Below the pieces are notes generated by a model. That model worked only from the letters and a program-made list of their open reading frames with translations, made no database searches and was not told where the DNA came from. The position numbers and the translations under genes are program-made. From Acinetobacter portensis (GTDB lineage: Bacteria; Pseudomonadota; Gammaproteobacteria; Pseudomonadales; Moraxellaceae), in the NCBI RefSeq assembly GCF_023158935.1, contig NZ_CP096123.1:1-59583 (forward strand): a stretch of 59,583 bases of DNA. Reading direction: 5' to 3'. Positions 27,876 through 37,400 of the stretch are shown here, in pieces (position 1 is the stretch's first letter; the number at the start of each line of letters is the position of its first letter).

Positions 27876-28714
27876 GGGCGTGTCCTCATTTGGCTTTACA
27901 CCAAATAAACATGCAAGCAATGTAAATCATAGACTGGTAATTTCGTGCAAGCTTATCAAATCGGGTTGCAATCGCTCGGAAATGCTTCAATCTCGCAAAC
28001 ACATTTTCAACTAAATGTCTTAATTTATATAGATATTTATCAAACACCTTATTCGATCTCTTACTGTTTGATCTCAATGGAATAATGGGAATCATATCCT
28101 TGTTCTGGGCATATATTCTAATGTGCTCAGCATCATCCCCCTTATCAGCAATGAGATAAGTTGCCTCGCCTACAGTATCAATCAGTTGTTTTGCAACTTG
28201 ACTGTCGTGGACGCCACCCCCAGTGATTTTAAAATCAATCGGTAATCCATTCGCGTCGGTTGCAAGATGTATTTTTGTTGTTCGTCCACCACGTGATTGT
28301 TCAATTGCTCTTTCGAAACCATTCCGAGCTCCACTTGCATGTTGATGCACGCGTATGTAGCTTCCGTCAATGAATACCCATTCTTGATCCAAGACGCCTC
28401 GTAATCTAAAAAAAATTTATTCCACAATCCCTTGCTTGCCCAACGATTAAAACGATTATAAGCAGTTTGCCAAGGACAAAATTCTTGAGGAATATCACGC
28501 CATGTGGCGCCTGTACGCAGTTTCCATAAGATCACTTCCATGATATTTCTACTATTCTTTGAACGGTAGCAACCATGTAATCGCATAGTATCTTGAATTT
28601 GCTGCCAGATATCATCGGTAAGAAGAGTACGTGCCATTGAAAATATAGAAATAAAAATAACTCAAAGGAGGATTTTAAGTATTTAAAACCAATTCTTCAA
28701 ATGAGGACACGCCC
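27876..28714 (-). mobile_element. IS5-family (IS427-group) insertion sequence, complete
   Basis: 839 bp with perfect terminal repeats GGGCGTGTCCTCATTTG, flanked by a TA target duplication. Inserted in the ninth satellite unit; the right flank begins the repB downstream region, so satellite sequence beyond it may have been lost. Confidence 0.85.
27886..28637 (-). CDS. IS427-group transposase in two overlapping frames
   Basis: First frame from 28637: MARTLLTDDIWQQIQDTMRL, ATWRDIPQEFCPWQTAYNRF. Second frame: VFIDGSYIRVHQHASGARNG, LIADKGDDAEHIR, NVFARLKHFRAIATRFDKLA, ending CKAK at 27886. The change occurs at a run of eight T near 28413, a natural slippage site; IS427-group elements use programmed frameshifting there. 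Catalytic D in FIDGS and IADKG, and the later E region, are present. Confidence 0.8.
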
Positions 28715-28787
28715 TAGGGTTACCAGGGCAGACTAAATTTTTCCTATAGGTTTGTAGTGTTCAAAATAAAAATTTCTATTATTCAGG

Positions 28788-29735
28788 TTATGATAACTTT
28801 TCTGATTTATATTTTTCTTTATAGCCCACTTTTAACAAATCAGAATAATACTTTTTTACCTTTTCAGGGTCGAGGAGTTCAAGTGAAATCCTTTCTTTAA
28901 ACGCTTCGATCTCTTCGCCTACATTGGCATATTTCCCCCCGAATTCGGGATATTTGATAAGATCACACAATTTTTGAGCGAAAAATATAGATTGTTTTGG
29001 TGTCAGCTGATATGCAGGTTCCAGTACCTTATCACTAACAATTAAGGAAGCTTTTTGATTAAAAGAAAATTCGATATGTGTAATTGTTCTCCCTTCTTTT
29101 TTCTGCTCATAACTTACGTCGATATCAGTAAGTTTATTAATTTGATCTATGGCAACCGTCAATACACGCTTTTTGAAATCTCCCATGGTTTTATATTCAT
29201 TTTCAAGTAGACCTAACTTATCACGCAATTCAACCATACTAATATATAGCTTGCCTTTGCTACGCCATCTAATCAAAAGTTCATACAGCCGTATAGCGTA
29301 TACACTAGATAATTGAGAAATTTGCTTTAATTCATAACGAGTAAACTTTTCTTCAAGTTTTACAAAAAGCTGTAAAATATCAGGAGCAAAAATTAGTTGA
29401 GCACATGCAGCTTCTTTAACATAGCCAACTTTTGATACCCAACGGCTTTTGTAGACCGCTGGCTTACCTGTAACAGGATCTATGGCCTTATAGGTGAGTC
29501 TACGTTCAAATAAGTTATCACACGCTCCCTGAAGAGCCTCATAGGCGGCTTGACGACCCAAATTAAAGTGCTTCATGTATTCAGACGCATGTATTGTTAG
29601 CAATGTATCCGATGTAAGCTCTTTTTCAATTTCCCTAGCTGCAATAATTGCAACTAAAATTAAGCGTTGTTCAGACAGAGTCAATGCATAAGATGCTTCA
29701 ATCAAGTTATTGTCTTTATAAATTAGATTTGCCAT
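28788..29735 (-). CDS. repB: Plasmid replication initiator RepB (Rep_3 superfamily)
   Basis: 315 residues from ATG 29735 (MANLIYKDNNLIEASYALTL), the common start of Acinetobacter Rep_3 proteins; an upstream frame extends to 29777 but lacks support. Two winged-helix domains: N-terminal LSEQRLILVAIIAAREIEKE and the second with SVYAIRLYELLIRWRSKGKL and ISMVELRDKLGL. It binds the six 22-bp iterons upstream and opens the origin. It is the only initiator seen in the window. Confidence 0.92.
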   Translation of the reverse strand: MANLIYKDNNLIEASYALTLSEQRLILVAIIAAREIEKELTSDTLLTIHASEYMKHFNLGRQAAYEALQGACDNLFERRLTYKAIDPVTGKPAVYKSRWVSKVGYVKEAACAQLIFAPDILQLFVKLEEKFTRYELKQISQLSSVYAIRLYELLIRWRSKGKLYISMVELRDKLGLLENEYKTMGDFKKRVLTVAIDQINKLTDIDVSYEQKKEGRTITHIEFSFNQKASLIVSDKVLEPAYQLTPKQSIFFAQKLCDLIKYPEFGGKYANVGEEIEAFKERISLELLDPEKVKKYYSDLLKVGYKEKYKSEKLS

Positions 29736-29810
29736 ATTGTGATTAAAGAAATAAATTCCATTAATAGACATTAACACTTAATGTCCATTAATGGAAGATC
29801 TATTTATGCC

Positions 29811-29932
29811 AGGAAAACGTCCATTTAAATAAAGGAAAACGTCCATTTAAATAAAGGAAAACGTCCACTTATTGTCAGGAAAACGTCCATTTAAATAAAG
29901 GAAAGTGTCCACTTATTGTCAGGAAAACGTCC
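29811..29932 (-). repeat. Six 22-bp iterons (replication origin)
   Basis: AGGAAAACGTCC begins at 29811, 29833, 29855, 29877, 29899 (as AGGAAAGTGTCC) and 29921, spaced exactly 22 bases, with CATTTAAATA or CACTTATTGT between. They lie 76 bases upstream of repB. An inverted relative (TAATGTCCATTAATGGA, 29780-29796) sits at the repB promoter and may be the autoregulatory site. Confidence 0.9.
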
Positions 29933-29939
29933 ATATAAA

Positions 29940-30128
29940 ACCTCTGAAAACTAGACTTCATAAGGCATTCAGAGTTTCTATAAATATAAATTTATAAAAT
30001 ATATATAAAATTAAAAAAGAACATTACTTGTGGATAACTTTTTTTTAACTTTATTTTTCACAATAGTTGATTCATGAGATTGAAACTTGTACATTATTTT
30101 CAACAAAATTACGTAACTTACATAACTT
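29940..30128. other. AT-rich origin region with DnaA box
   Basis: A perfect DnaA box (TGTGGATAA, 30029-30037; TTATCCACA on the minus strand) within a very AT-rich stretch next to the iterons, a likely unwinding region. It ends with ACGTAACTTACATAACTTAT right before parA, half of the satellite palindrome, a probable ParA/ParB-type operator. Confidence 0.7.
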
Positions 30129-30767
30129 ATGATTATTTTAGTAGGTGGTGAAAAAGGCGGAGCTGGTAAAAGCTGCCTTGCCCAAAACTTAGCAGTTTAT
30201 TTACAAGAAAAGAATAGAGATATTCTGCTTCTAGATGCAGATCCTCAAGGCACAACAACTGACTGGATTAAAGAACGTGATGAGAATGAGGATTTAAAAA
30301 ATATTCCATCTGTACAAGCTTCAGGCAATATTCGTCAAGTTTTAAAAGATTTATCAAAAAGATATGAAGATATTATCATTGATGCTGGTGGACAAGATTC
30401 GGAAGCATTACGTTCTGCTATGACTATAGCAACACATATGCTCTTGCCTTTTAGGCCTAAACGTAGAGATCTAAAGACTTTGGATCATATGGAACAAGTA
30501 TTAAAACTGGCACGAGCAGTGAATCCAGATTTGAATGCAAGAGCAATCATTACACAATGCCCAACATTACCGTCACAAGTACAGCGAATTTTAGATGCTA
30601 AAGAAGCCTGTGTATCGTTCGGAATAAAAGCATTAGACCACATCACGACAAATCGAAATGTTTATGATGATGCAGATGAAAATGGCTTATCTGTTTTTGA
30701 AGTAACAAGTGATCCTAAGGCAAAAGCAGAAATTGAAGGGATAGCTCAAGAGTTTTTAGGAGTATAA
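30129..30767 (+). CDS. parA: ParA-family partition ATPase
   Basis: 212 residues, short class Ib type without an N-terminal HTH. Deviant Walker A GGEKGGAGKSCLAQNLA, Walker A' DILLLDADPQGTTTDW, Walker B DIIIDAGGQDSEALR. Drives plasmid segregation on the nucleoid. Transcribed divergently from repB; partner gene follows after 2 bases. Confidence 0.9.
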   Translation: MIILVGGEKGGAGKSCLAQNLAVYLQEKNRDILLLDADPQGTTTDWIKERDENEDLKNIPSVQASGNIRQVLKDLSKRYEDIIIDAGGQDSEALRSAMTIATHMLLPFRPKRRDLKTLDHMEQVLKLARAVNPDLNARAIITQCPTLPSQVQRILDAKEACVSFGIKALDHITTNRNVYDDADENGLSVFEVTSDPKAKAEIEGIAQEFLGV

Positions 30768-30769
30768 CT

Positions 30770-31069
30770 ATGGCAGGTCTTAGCGGTTTAAAAAAGAAAA
30801 CTGACGAGCTTTCAGATCAGGATAAACTGGTTGAAAATTTCATATCTGGAGCTGATAAAAGAGTTAAGGATCTAGAAGTTTCACAAAAGAAATTCGTTCG
30901 TTGTACCTTTTCTTTGAACCAAGAATTAAGTGAATTAATTGATGAGTTAATTATCAAAAGTAATAACGCTCGTGTTAACAGATCTAGTATTGTAAGAATA
31001 GCTTTAGAGTCACTGGCAGAGCAGAATTTAGAAGATTTTAAGCAGCTCGTTGATAAAAGTTTTAAATAA
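30770..31069 (+). CDS. Small partition partner protein (ParB/ParG-like)
   Basis: 99 residues. The C-terminal half has a ribbon-helix-helix pattern (KKFVRCTFSLNQELSELIDE, then NRSSIVRIALESLAEQ) after a flexible charged N-terminus, as in ParG/Omega-type partition proteins that pair with short ParA. Presumed to bind the repeats around the locus (palindrome at 30109 and/or the octamer array at 31116). Confidence 0.7.
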   Translation: MAGLSGLKKKTDELSDQDKLVENFISGADKRVKDLEVSQKKFVRCTFSLNQELSELIDELIIKSNNARVNRSSIVRIALESLAEQNLEDFKQLVDKSFK

Positions 31070-31115
31070 AATAGAGAATGGAAGAGGTTATTCAATCTAT
31101 AAGATTAAATAACCT

Positions 31116-31203
31116 AACTTCATAACTTCATAACTTCATAACTTCATAACTTCATAACTTCATAACTTCATAACTTCATAACTTCATAACTTCATAACTT
31201 CAT
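31116..31203 (+). repeat. Eleven tandem AACTTCAT octamers
   Basis: Perfect head-to-tail array, 11 x 8 bp, 47 bases after the partition partner gene. Its AACTT..AT composition echoes the satellite palindrome. A good candidate for the centromere (parS). Confidence 0.85.
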
Positions 31204-31656
31204 AACTTTACTGGCAAATAATTTAAATATTTTGATTTGTTGATAAACCTTATATAGACATCGCGATACTTTGATATTGGAAAATCAAATGGTAGAGTTA
31301 TTACGTGATATATCACGTTAACTCATTGAGCTGTTCTGTGTTAGCTGGATAGAAACATATAACATCATAATCGGTATTTTTAGGCTAAAGATAGATTGGT
31401 GTAAAAATAAAGTTAGTAAATAAATCATATAAATCAAATATTTTTTGATTAAAGATAAATTTTATTTGATTGAATTCTATTGATTTTGGGACTATGTTAT
31501 TCTATTGCTTTAACGGGTTTTATTGCACAACCTAGCCTTTGACATACTCCCACCACTTTCGTTTTTCCTCAAGTGGGGGATTCTAAAAGCAAAAGCTCTT
31601 AGGTGACCTTCCTCACGGATTTCAGTTGCTTTCTGCTTCACAGGGCGACCTTTACC
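31204..31656. other. Gene-free stretch: repeat copy A and IS605-type right end
   Basis: Contains a perfect 16-base palindrome ACGTGATATATCACGT near 31303, direct-repeat copy A (31396-31515), and from about 31540 an IS200/IS605-like right end with the imperfect hairpin CCCACCACTT...AAGTGGGGG. The end region adjoins the TnpB fragment and may include the 3' scaffold of an omega-RNA. Confidence 0.55.
31396..31515 (+). repeat. 120-bp direct repeat, copy A
   Basis: TTGGTGTAAAAATAAAGTTA to GCTTTAACG; about 90 percent equal, same length, to 33595-33714 upstream of the recombinase operon. Confidence 0.8.
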
Positions 31657-32146
31657 TCATCCTCCCTCGACAGACAAAACGGTATGTCCTGCCGCCAAAA
31701 TATTGCGAGAAGCGTTAATATCCGCATTCTCGCTAAAGCCACATTCAACACACTCAAACTTAGTTTGAGTAAGTCTATTTTCTTTGGCTACATGACCGCA
31801 TGAGCTACACGTTTGACTTGTATATCTAAGGTCAATTTTGACGAGCAAACCACCTCGCCATAGCTGTTTGTACTCCAACATATCGACAAGCATCGACAAA
31901 CCTTGATCAAGAATTGATTTGTTTAAGCCCGATTTGGCTTTAACATTCTTTCCTTTTTTCTCGATTGAGCCTTTCGCTGATTTCGACATATTGGCTACCT
32001 TTAAGTCCTCAACTACGATCATTGCGTGGTTTTTGCTGAGAGTTGTAGTGACTTTGTGCAAGTAATCATGCCGAATATTGGCAATATGATGGTGTAATTT
32101 ATTGATCTTTAGATTCAGTTTTTTCCAGTTTTGACTAGTGCAAAAT
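31657..32146 (-). pseudogene. tnpB: IS200/IS605-family TnpB, C-terminal fragment
   Basis: Frame enters at about 32146 (QNWKKLNLKINKLHHHIANI) and ends LAAGHTVLSVEGG. The RuvC-like nuclease parts MIVVEDLKVANM (catalytic E) and ENADINASRNILA (catalytic D) and the zinc ribbon CSSCGHV...FECVECG are present, but the N-terminal half with the first catalytic D and the RNA-binding region is lost. No TnpA is seen. Confidence 0.8.
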
Positions 32147-32204
32147 CAATAAGTATTTGGACACCCATTCTTCTTTAAGTTGGACACTTTAATAAACGTA
32201 TTCA

Positions 32205-32726
32205 TTAATTTTTGCAGTGTTCCTCAGTTGGTAATGTGAATACCATGCCACTCACCAACGAGCTAATACGATTACTTTCAGCCTTACGTTGCTTGGTATT
32301 CACCGACAGGGCATAAATGATCATTGTGTCCCGATACATTTTTTCAGGCTCAACTTTATAGTCAATTTCCGCAGCACAAACCATTTTTCTACTAACTTCG
32401 TGTGACGCTCTACGATAGGCCTCACGATCATCACTAGCCAAAGTCAGCTTTCTTCGTAATTCTTGTGCATACTGCATATATACGCTAACAAATTCAGGGT
32501 TATTCCCATATTTGAGCTTTATGTATCCCTCAATATCATCACGCACACCATTACTATTTGCATCAATCCCACCAATGGTTTTTGTTTTATCTTCATTTTT
32601 TAGGAATTTTGATGTTCTCACTTCTTTTAGTGAATTCTGAATACTTGGATTAAGAAGCGAGGAACAGGCCATCAAAAGTATACTTAAGCAACTCAGTGCA
32701 ATAACCGCTTTTTTCATAGGAATCAT
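32205..32726 (-). CDS. Putative lipoprotein with calcium-binding-like motif
   Basis: About 173 residues from ATG 32726 (or 170 from 32717). Signal with lipobox SILLMACSS. Near residue 55 GGIDANSNGVRDDIEGYI resembles a DxNxNGxxDD calcium loop. Two late cysteines (VCAAEID, EEHCKN). Bracketed by inverted clusters of GTGTCCA motifs (32157-32195 and 32766-32840), suggesting that it is cargo of a small mobile unit. Cell-envelope role unknown. Confidence 0.6.
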   Translation of the reverse strand: MIPMKKAVIALSCLSILLMACSSLLNPSIQNSLKEVRTSKFLKNEDKTKTIGGIDANSNGVRDDIEGYIKLKYGNNPEFVSVYMQYAQELRRKLTLASDDREAYRRASHEVSRKMVCAAEIDYKVEPEKMYRDTMIIYALSVNTKQRKAESNRISSLVSGMVFTLPTEEHCKN

Positions 32727-33059
32727 TTTACTTTTTTCGTTTAAATTTCGTTTTAGATGCAAAGAGTGTCTGAAAATAAGAGTGTCCAATTAAAAGAAGA
32801 ATCTGTGTCCAGTACGATATACTATTAAGTGTCCAATTGGGCAAGAATATGCAACTAGGATCAGTCTTTCCAATCTTTGTGTAATAAAGCAGTTTTATAT
32901 ACTGAAAAATTTAGTTTTATAGAGGGCTGAATATCAAAATCAAAAAATAGGACAAAAGACGTAAATGTGATATAATTCAATTGGTTAAATCATTTTTGGG
33001 TTTGCGCTTGTTAAAAATATAAATTATACTTTTTAAATTAATTCTCAAAAGATATTTGT
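32727..33059. other. Gene-free stretch with GTGTCCA repeats
   Basis: GTGTCTG, GTGTCCAAT, GTGTCCAG and GTGTCCAATT lie at about 32766, 32783, 32808 and 32831. At 32877-32892 CTTTGTGTAATAAAGC occurs, repeated inverted at 39596-39611. From 32900 to 33059 only AT-rich DNA is seen. Confidence 0.5.
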
Positions 33060-33545
33060 ATGATCAGTGTTTCAGGAAAGGCTGTTTGTCGTGACGAATT
33101 AACTTATATTGAAAATAAGTTGATGGATTTTTTAAAAGAAAGGCTTTCTAACGTTAATAAGAAGTTCCCAGGTACGGCTATTTTTAGAAAATTTGATCAT
33201 GCCGCTACGTTTTATTATTGTTCTGGATCAAGTAATAAGCCAAGATGTATGCTATATCTCAAGTTCGGTTATAATTTATTTTATGATGATGGTAGAAAAG
33301 AAATTTTTGTTTCAACTTTAGGTTTTAATACTAAGAATAAAAGAGAAGATGGAATAGGATTACTTGATGTTTTGAATGAGATAGCTCAAAAATTTGAATA
33401 TGAGATCATCTCTTTTGAGGCTGACTATTCAGTTCAAGGATGGACTAAAAGACTTCGATTACCGCAAATAGTTGATATTTTCCCAAACGAATTTAATAAG
33501 GTTTTACTAGACTACAAGAACAGTTTTACTGAGTATAATTTTTAG
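33060..33545 (+). CDS. Hypothetical protein
   Basis: 161 residues, MISVSGKAVCRDELTYIENK..., soluble, no signal or membrane segment. No family recognised. Followed by a good terminator, so it is a single-gene unit. Very low GC. Confidence 0.55.
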   Translation: MISVSGKAVCRDELTYIENKLMDFLKERLSNVNKKFPGTAIFRKFDHAATFYYCSGSSNKPRCMLYLKFGYNLFYDDGRKEIFVSTLGFNTKNKREDGIGLLDVLNEIAQKFEYEIISFEADYSVQGWTKRLRLPQIVDIFPNEFNKVLLDYKNSFTEYNF

Positions 33546-33555
33546 TAGCTGAATA

Positions 33556-33588
33556 TAAAAAAGCCAGATGTACTATCTGGTTTTTTTA
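33556..33588 (+). terminator. Rho-independent terminator
   Basis: AAAAAGCCAGAT GTACT ATCTGGTTTTTTT: 7-base GC-containing stem extended by A/T pairs, T run. Confidence 0.8.
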
Positions 33589-33594
33589 TATGAA

Positions 33595-33714
33595 TTGGTG
33601 TAACAATAAAGTTAGTAAATAAATTATATAAATCAAATATTTTTTATTAAATACAGAGTTTTTTTTGATTGAATTTTATTCATTTTGGGACTGTGTTATT
33701 CTATTGTTTTAACG
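33595..33714 (+). repeat. 120-bp direct repeat, copy B (recombinase operon leader)
   Basis: Matches 31396-31515. It lies directly upstream of the operon 33742-39464 and probably contains its promoter (GTGTTATTCTATTG region). Copy A has the same sequence but now faces the TnpB remnant. Confidence 0.8.
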
Positions 33715-33741
33715 CTAAAAATAACTTACCTGTGAGAAAAA

Positions 33742-34413
33742 ATGATGACACCATTGCTCATTGATGCATTAACAATATCTGAAGGTAGGTTTGAAAAACC
33801 ATGCCCAGCTTTAGTTTTGAAAATGATGTTACTCAATGGGGAAATAAGCAGTGAGTTTTCAGAAAAAATTAAAAATCAAGCATTACTACTGCTCGCGATA
33901 TATCGTAAGTTACTGCTTGCTGTCGATAGGGATTTATGTAAGGTAAAAATTCTAAAGGACAGTGTGAAAAGAAGACACTGGGCTAAAGTGGATAAAGCAC
34001 AGAATAAGATGGTGGTTGCAGACCAACTTCGACTAAAGCATTTAGATCTAGAAGAAATGATTCTATTTTTAAATACACAGAATTTGTTAAAAAAGCTACC
34101 GATTACCTTTGTTCAAAAATTGATAAGTTGGGCACCACCAGTGGTGAGTGGTACTTTTTTAATCGAAAATGTTTTAGCTGGTTATATCGCCCAGAAGCTT
34201 TTGCCGTTAGAAAAAATTAAAGTAAAAGAGCTTGGAAAATCTGTACAACCATATTTTCACTTAGCTGACTTTTTTGTATTTTTACCTCGTCTGGAAGAAC
34301 TTTATCAAAAACATCAGCAGCAAATTGTTTGTGCGGCACCAACTGCAGAAGTTGCTTTGGCTTTAACAGACTTGAAGAAGGCGTGGATTTATCGTATTCG
34401 GAGTAGTTCATGA
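33742..34413 (+). CDS. Partner protein of the giant recombinase
   Basis: 223 residues, MMTPLLIDALTISEGRFEKP..., mostly helical and basic (KDSVKRRHWAKVDKAQNKMV). No signal, no known family. It ends four bases into the next gene (ATGA), so the two proteins are translationally coupled and likely act together, perhaps as a DNA-binding or architectural subunit (inference). Confidence 0.65.
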   Translation: MMTPLLIDALTISEGRFEKPCPALVLKMMLLNGEISSEFSEKIKNQALLLLAIYRKLLLAVDRDLCKVKILKDSVKRRHWAKVDKAQNKMVVADQLRLKHLDLEEMILFLNTQNLLKKLPITFVQKLISWAPPVVSGTFLIENVLAGYIAQKLLPLEKIKVKELGKSVQPYFHLADFFVFLPRLEELYQKHQQQIVCAAPTAEVALALTDLKKAWIYRIRSSS

Positions 34414-37400
34414 ATAGGTATTTGGAGCAGCTCCTAGAATGGATTAATCAGAATGAAAATATAGAAGAACAACAACTGATCCAAGCATTATTTTTGTTGC
34501 GTGCACACTATAGCTTAGCTGGCATTGTTGTCATTTGTCAGCGAATCTTCACATTGATTGCGGATGATGAATTACTAGAATTTCGTGATGAGCTTAATAC
34601 GTTAAAGATCATTAGTAGATTACAGGATTCTAGTAAATATCCACATTTTTTCTCAGAAACAACAGATAGAAACAAACATAAACTCACGCCATTGCGTCCA
34701 TACACTGGAGACAGTGGAATTTGTGACTTGCTATTAATTCAAGCAGGAATAAGTCGAAATAATCAGTCTTTTGATACTGTAATCACGTGGTTTTTAGAGC
34801 AAATCTTTTACTTTCAAAAAAACGTACATACTCTAGAAATCTATAGTAATTATTTAAGTGGTGATGGAAGCATAAAGCTGAAAGCTCAAAAGGGATCTCG
34901 TGTGTATAATGCCTTTTTAGCGATTAGGCAGTTGGGTGATCCAAGTCATGAGGATATTTTAGAACGAGTCAAAGACTTAGTGACTCAAAACGAACCGGAA
35001 CAATGGATTCGTTCGATGTCAGCTGGTTCTGAAGATAAACGATTAAATGAAGTTTTTTATGCATTAAAACTGTTTTTATCACAAATTTGGGATAATAATC
35101 GATTAAAAAATAAGAAGAAACGCCGAGAATTTTTACACCGTATAGGGTTAAAGCATCAAAAACTTATCTTGCAACGATACGGCTCATTAAGTATTGCCAT
35201 CCAACCTTTGCAGGAGATTGATGAGATTCATCGTGGTCTGATTTCTGAAGTATTTGCGGATGATGAGATTGAAGAAGATGAAACACCATTGGAGCCATTG
35301 TTTACACTTTTTTTGGCAGAACAATCCGATTTAATTCGAGGGCTTTATGCATCTAAGTCTATTTTTCAGCATGTTGAAGCTACAAATGTTGGTTTAGTTT
35401 GGACAAAATGGCGATTGTCATTAAATTCGATTCAACAAGTGTTGAGGCTCTGTCAACCATCTCCGGCGGATAGCAGCTTAATTTTACGCGCAAAATTAGC
35501 TTTAATATTGAGTTTACTCACTGGACGTTCGGTTACTGAATTAACAGCGCCGTGTTTTAGTCAAAATACTGATCAGAATAATATTGCTATTCAGTATGAT
35601 CATACTTTATCTGCATATGTATTGAGTGTTTTAGCAGGGACACCGACACTCAAAACAAAGCCAGAAGATTCTAAATTTCATGTGCCATGGACTAAGAAAT
35701 TACATTTGGTTTTACCAAGTGAGCTCAATGATTTGGTGAATCAAGTCAAAAATCTTGGGATTAGGACCCGTCAACTGGCAGTTGAACGCGAAGTTAGAAG
35801 ATTAATTAACAGTGTACCTCAAGAGCTAGAAGTCAGCCTCAAAAGCATTCGAGATATTCTTCCACGGTTGTTATATGAGCATAGCCAAGGTGATTTAGCT
35901 GTCGTTAAAGCAGTGACTAATGAATCAGGTCGAAATTATGATAACTTGATTCATTATGCCTCTTTTGAACAGAAGAAACTTGAGCAATTATGGTCTGATT
36001 GTTTAAGAACGATAAAAATTGATATTCCTCAATACATACACACTTCAAGTGAACGCGTGGGTAGCCCGATTGGAATAAAGATTGTTGAAATACAAAATGA
36101 AATTACACGAATAAAAAACAGAATAAATCAGGCTTATGAACAGAAAAATTGGCAGGTGCTCTTTGATAACTTAACGTTGTATACAGCATTGTGGATGAAT
36201 CTTGCAACTGCAGGACGAGGAATTAAGCAACCCTTTCCAAAGTGGATCAGTCAGCCCGGATGGGCATTGATTCAAGATAAACATCATCAAGATGAATCAA
36301 CCGATCGTTATGTACCATTGACGCCAGCGTTGATCAAACAGATTCAAGGTTTACGTGGTTTGATGCGAATGCTGGGGGAGCAAGTTGAACCACGTGTTGA
36401 TTTATCATCTTATGCTCTGCAACTTTTTGATTCTCATCAGATTGAAGGTTTAGTTAGAAATTGGGCACGGAAGTTGGTTCGCTCTGATCATAATCAGTTA
36501 CCTGGACGGTTCAAGGACGCTGGACTTGGGCACTGGATACGGGGGCGTCATCCATGGGATATGTTATCAGTATTTCCTGTATCAGTTTTTAAACAACAGT
36601 GGCTTGATGTACAAGAAAACCTGCAAAAACAATTAGGTTTCGAATATTTTGAAGGTTTTGATTTTTTTAAAATCAAGCATATTCCAACATTTGTTTTAAC
36701 CCAAGAGACTAAAACAGCTCAAGTAGAGACGAAGCCGAGAATACAATATTCAGAAAATGATGTAAAAGAATGGCTGAAAAACTCAGAGTATGAGTCCTAT
36801 TTTCCGTTGATTTTTGAGGAAAATCCTGAGCCACAAGTAGCTTTAGAGCTTGGACATCTATTAGCTTCCCATTTAGCTAAAAATACAAACATTGATTTGC
36901 CAGAAGCGATCAAGGCATATTGTGCTTATATTCGCGATAAAACGAAAATTCCTTTATTCGTTCAACTTCCTCAAAAAGCTAATCGTACATGGCTGACATC
37001 TGAAAATAGTTTTAGTACATGGTGTTATATTGAACAAAACTTACTTGATCTTATTCAGAAGGATTTAGAACATTTACCTGAACATCAAAATTGTGATGTT
37101 GAAATAGGACGTTTGCTGGTTGTACTCTCCATGTATTCACAACTGTGCAGAGTGAGCCATTTACAAGCGATGTTGGAGTTTATTGCTTCTGATCAACATA
37201 TAGTCGCTATGGGGAATAGTCGGCTCGTTGAACTGACAGTGAATAATGATAGATCTGTGACGAAGATACGCCGTACAGTACTGTTAAGTCCTTATGTCTC
37301 GACGTTGATTTTAGTAGGCCGACAGTATCTACAGCCCCGATTAAAAGAGATTTTAGCACAGCCAAGAAATCAACAAAGAACGGCTTGGCAAAAGTGTTTT

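Noticed and set aside
28182..28637. Frame change in the IS427-group transposase as a mutation
   Set aside because: It falls on a run of eight T where this IS group uses programmed frameshifting; ends and target duplication are intact.
31603..31803. 66-codon plus-strand frame over TnpB
   Set aside because: Lies antisense to the recognisable TnpB C-terminus.
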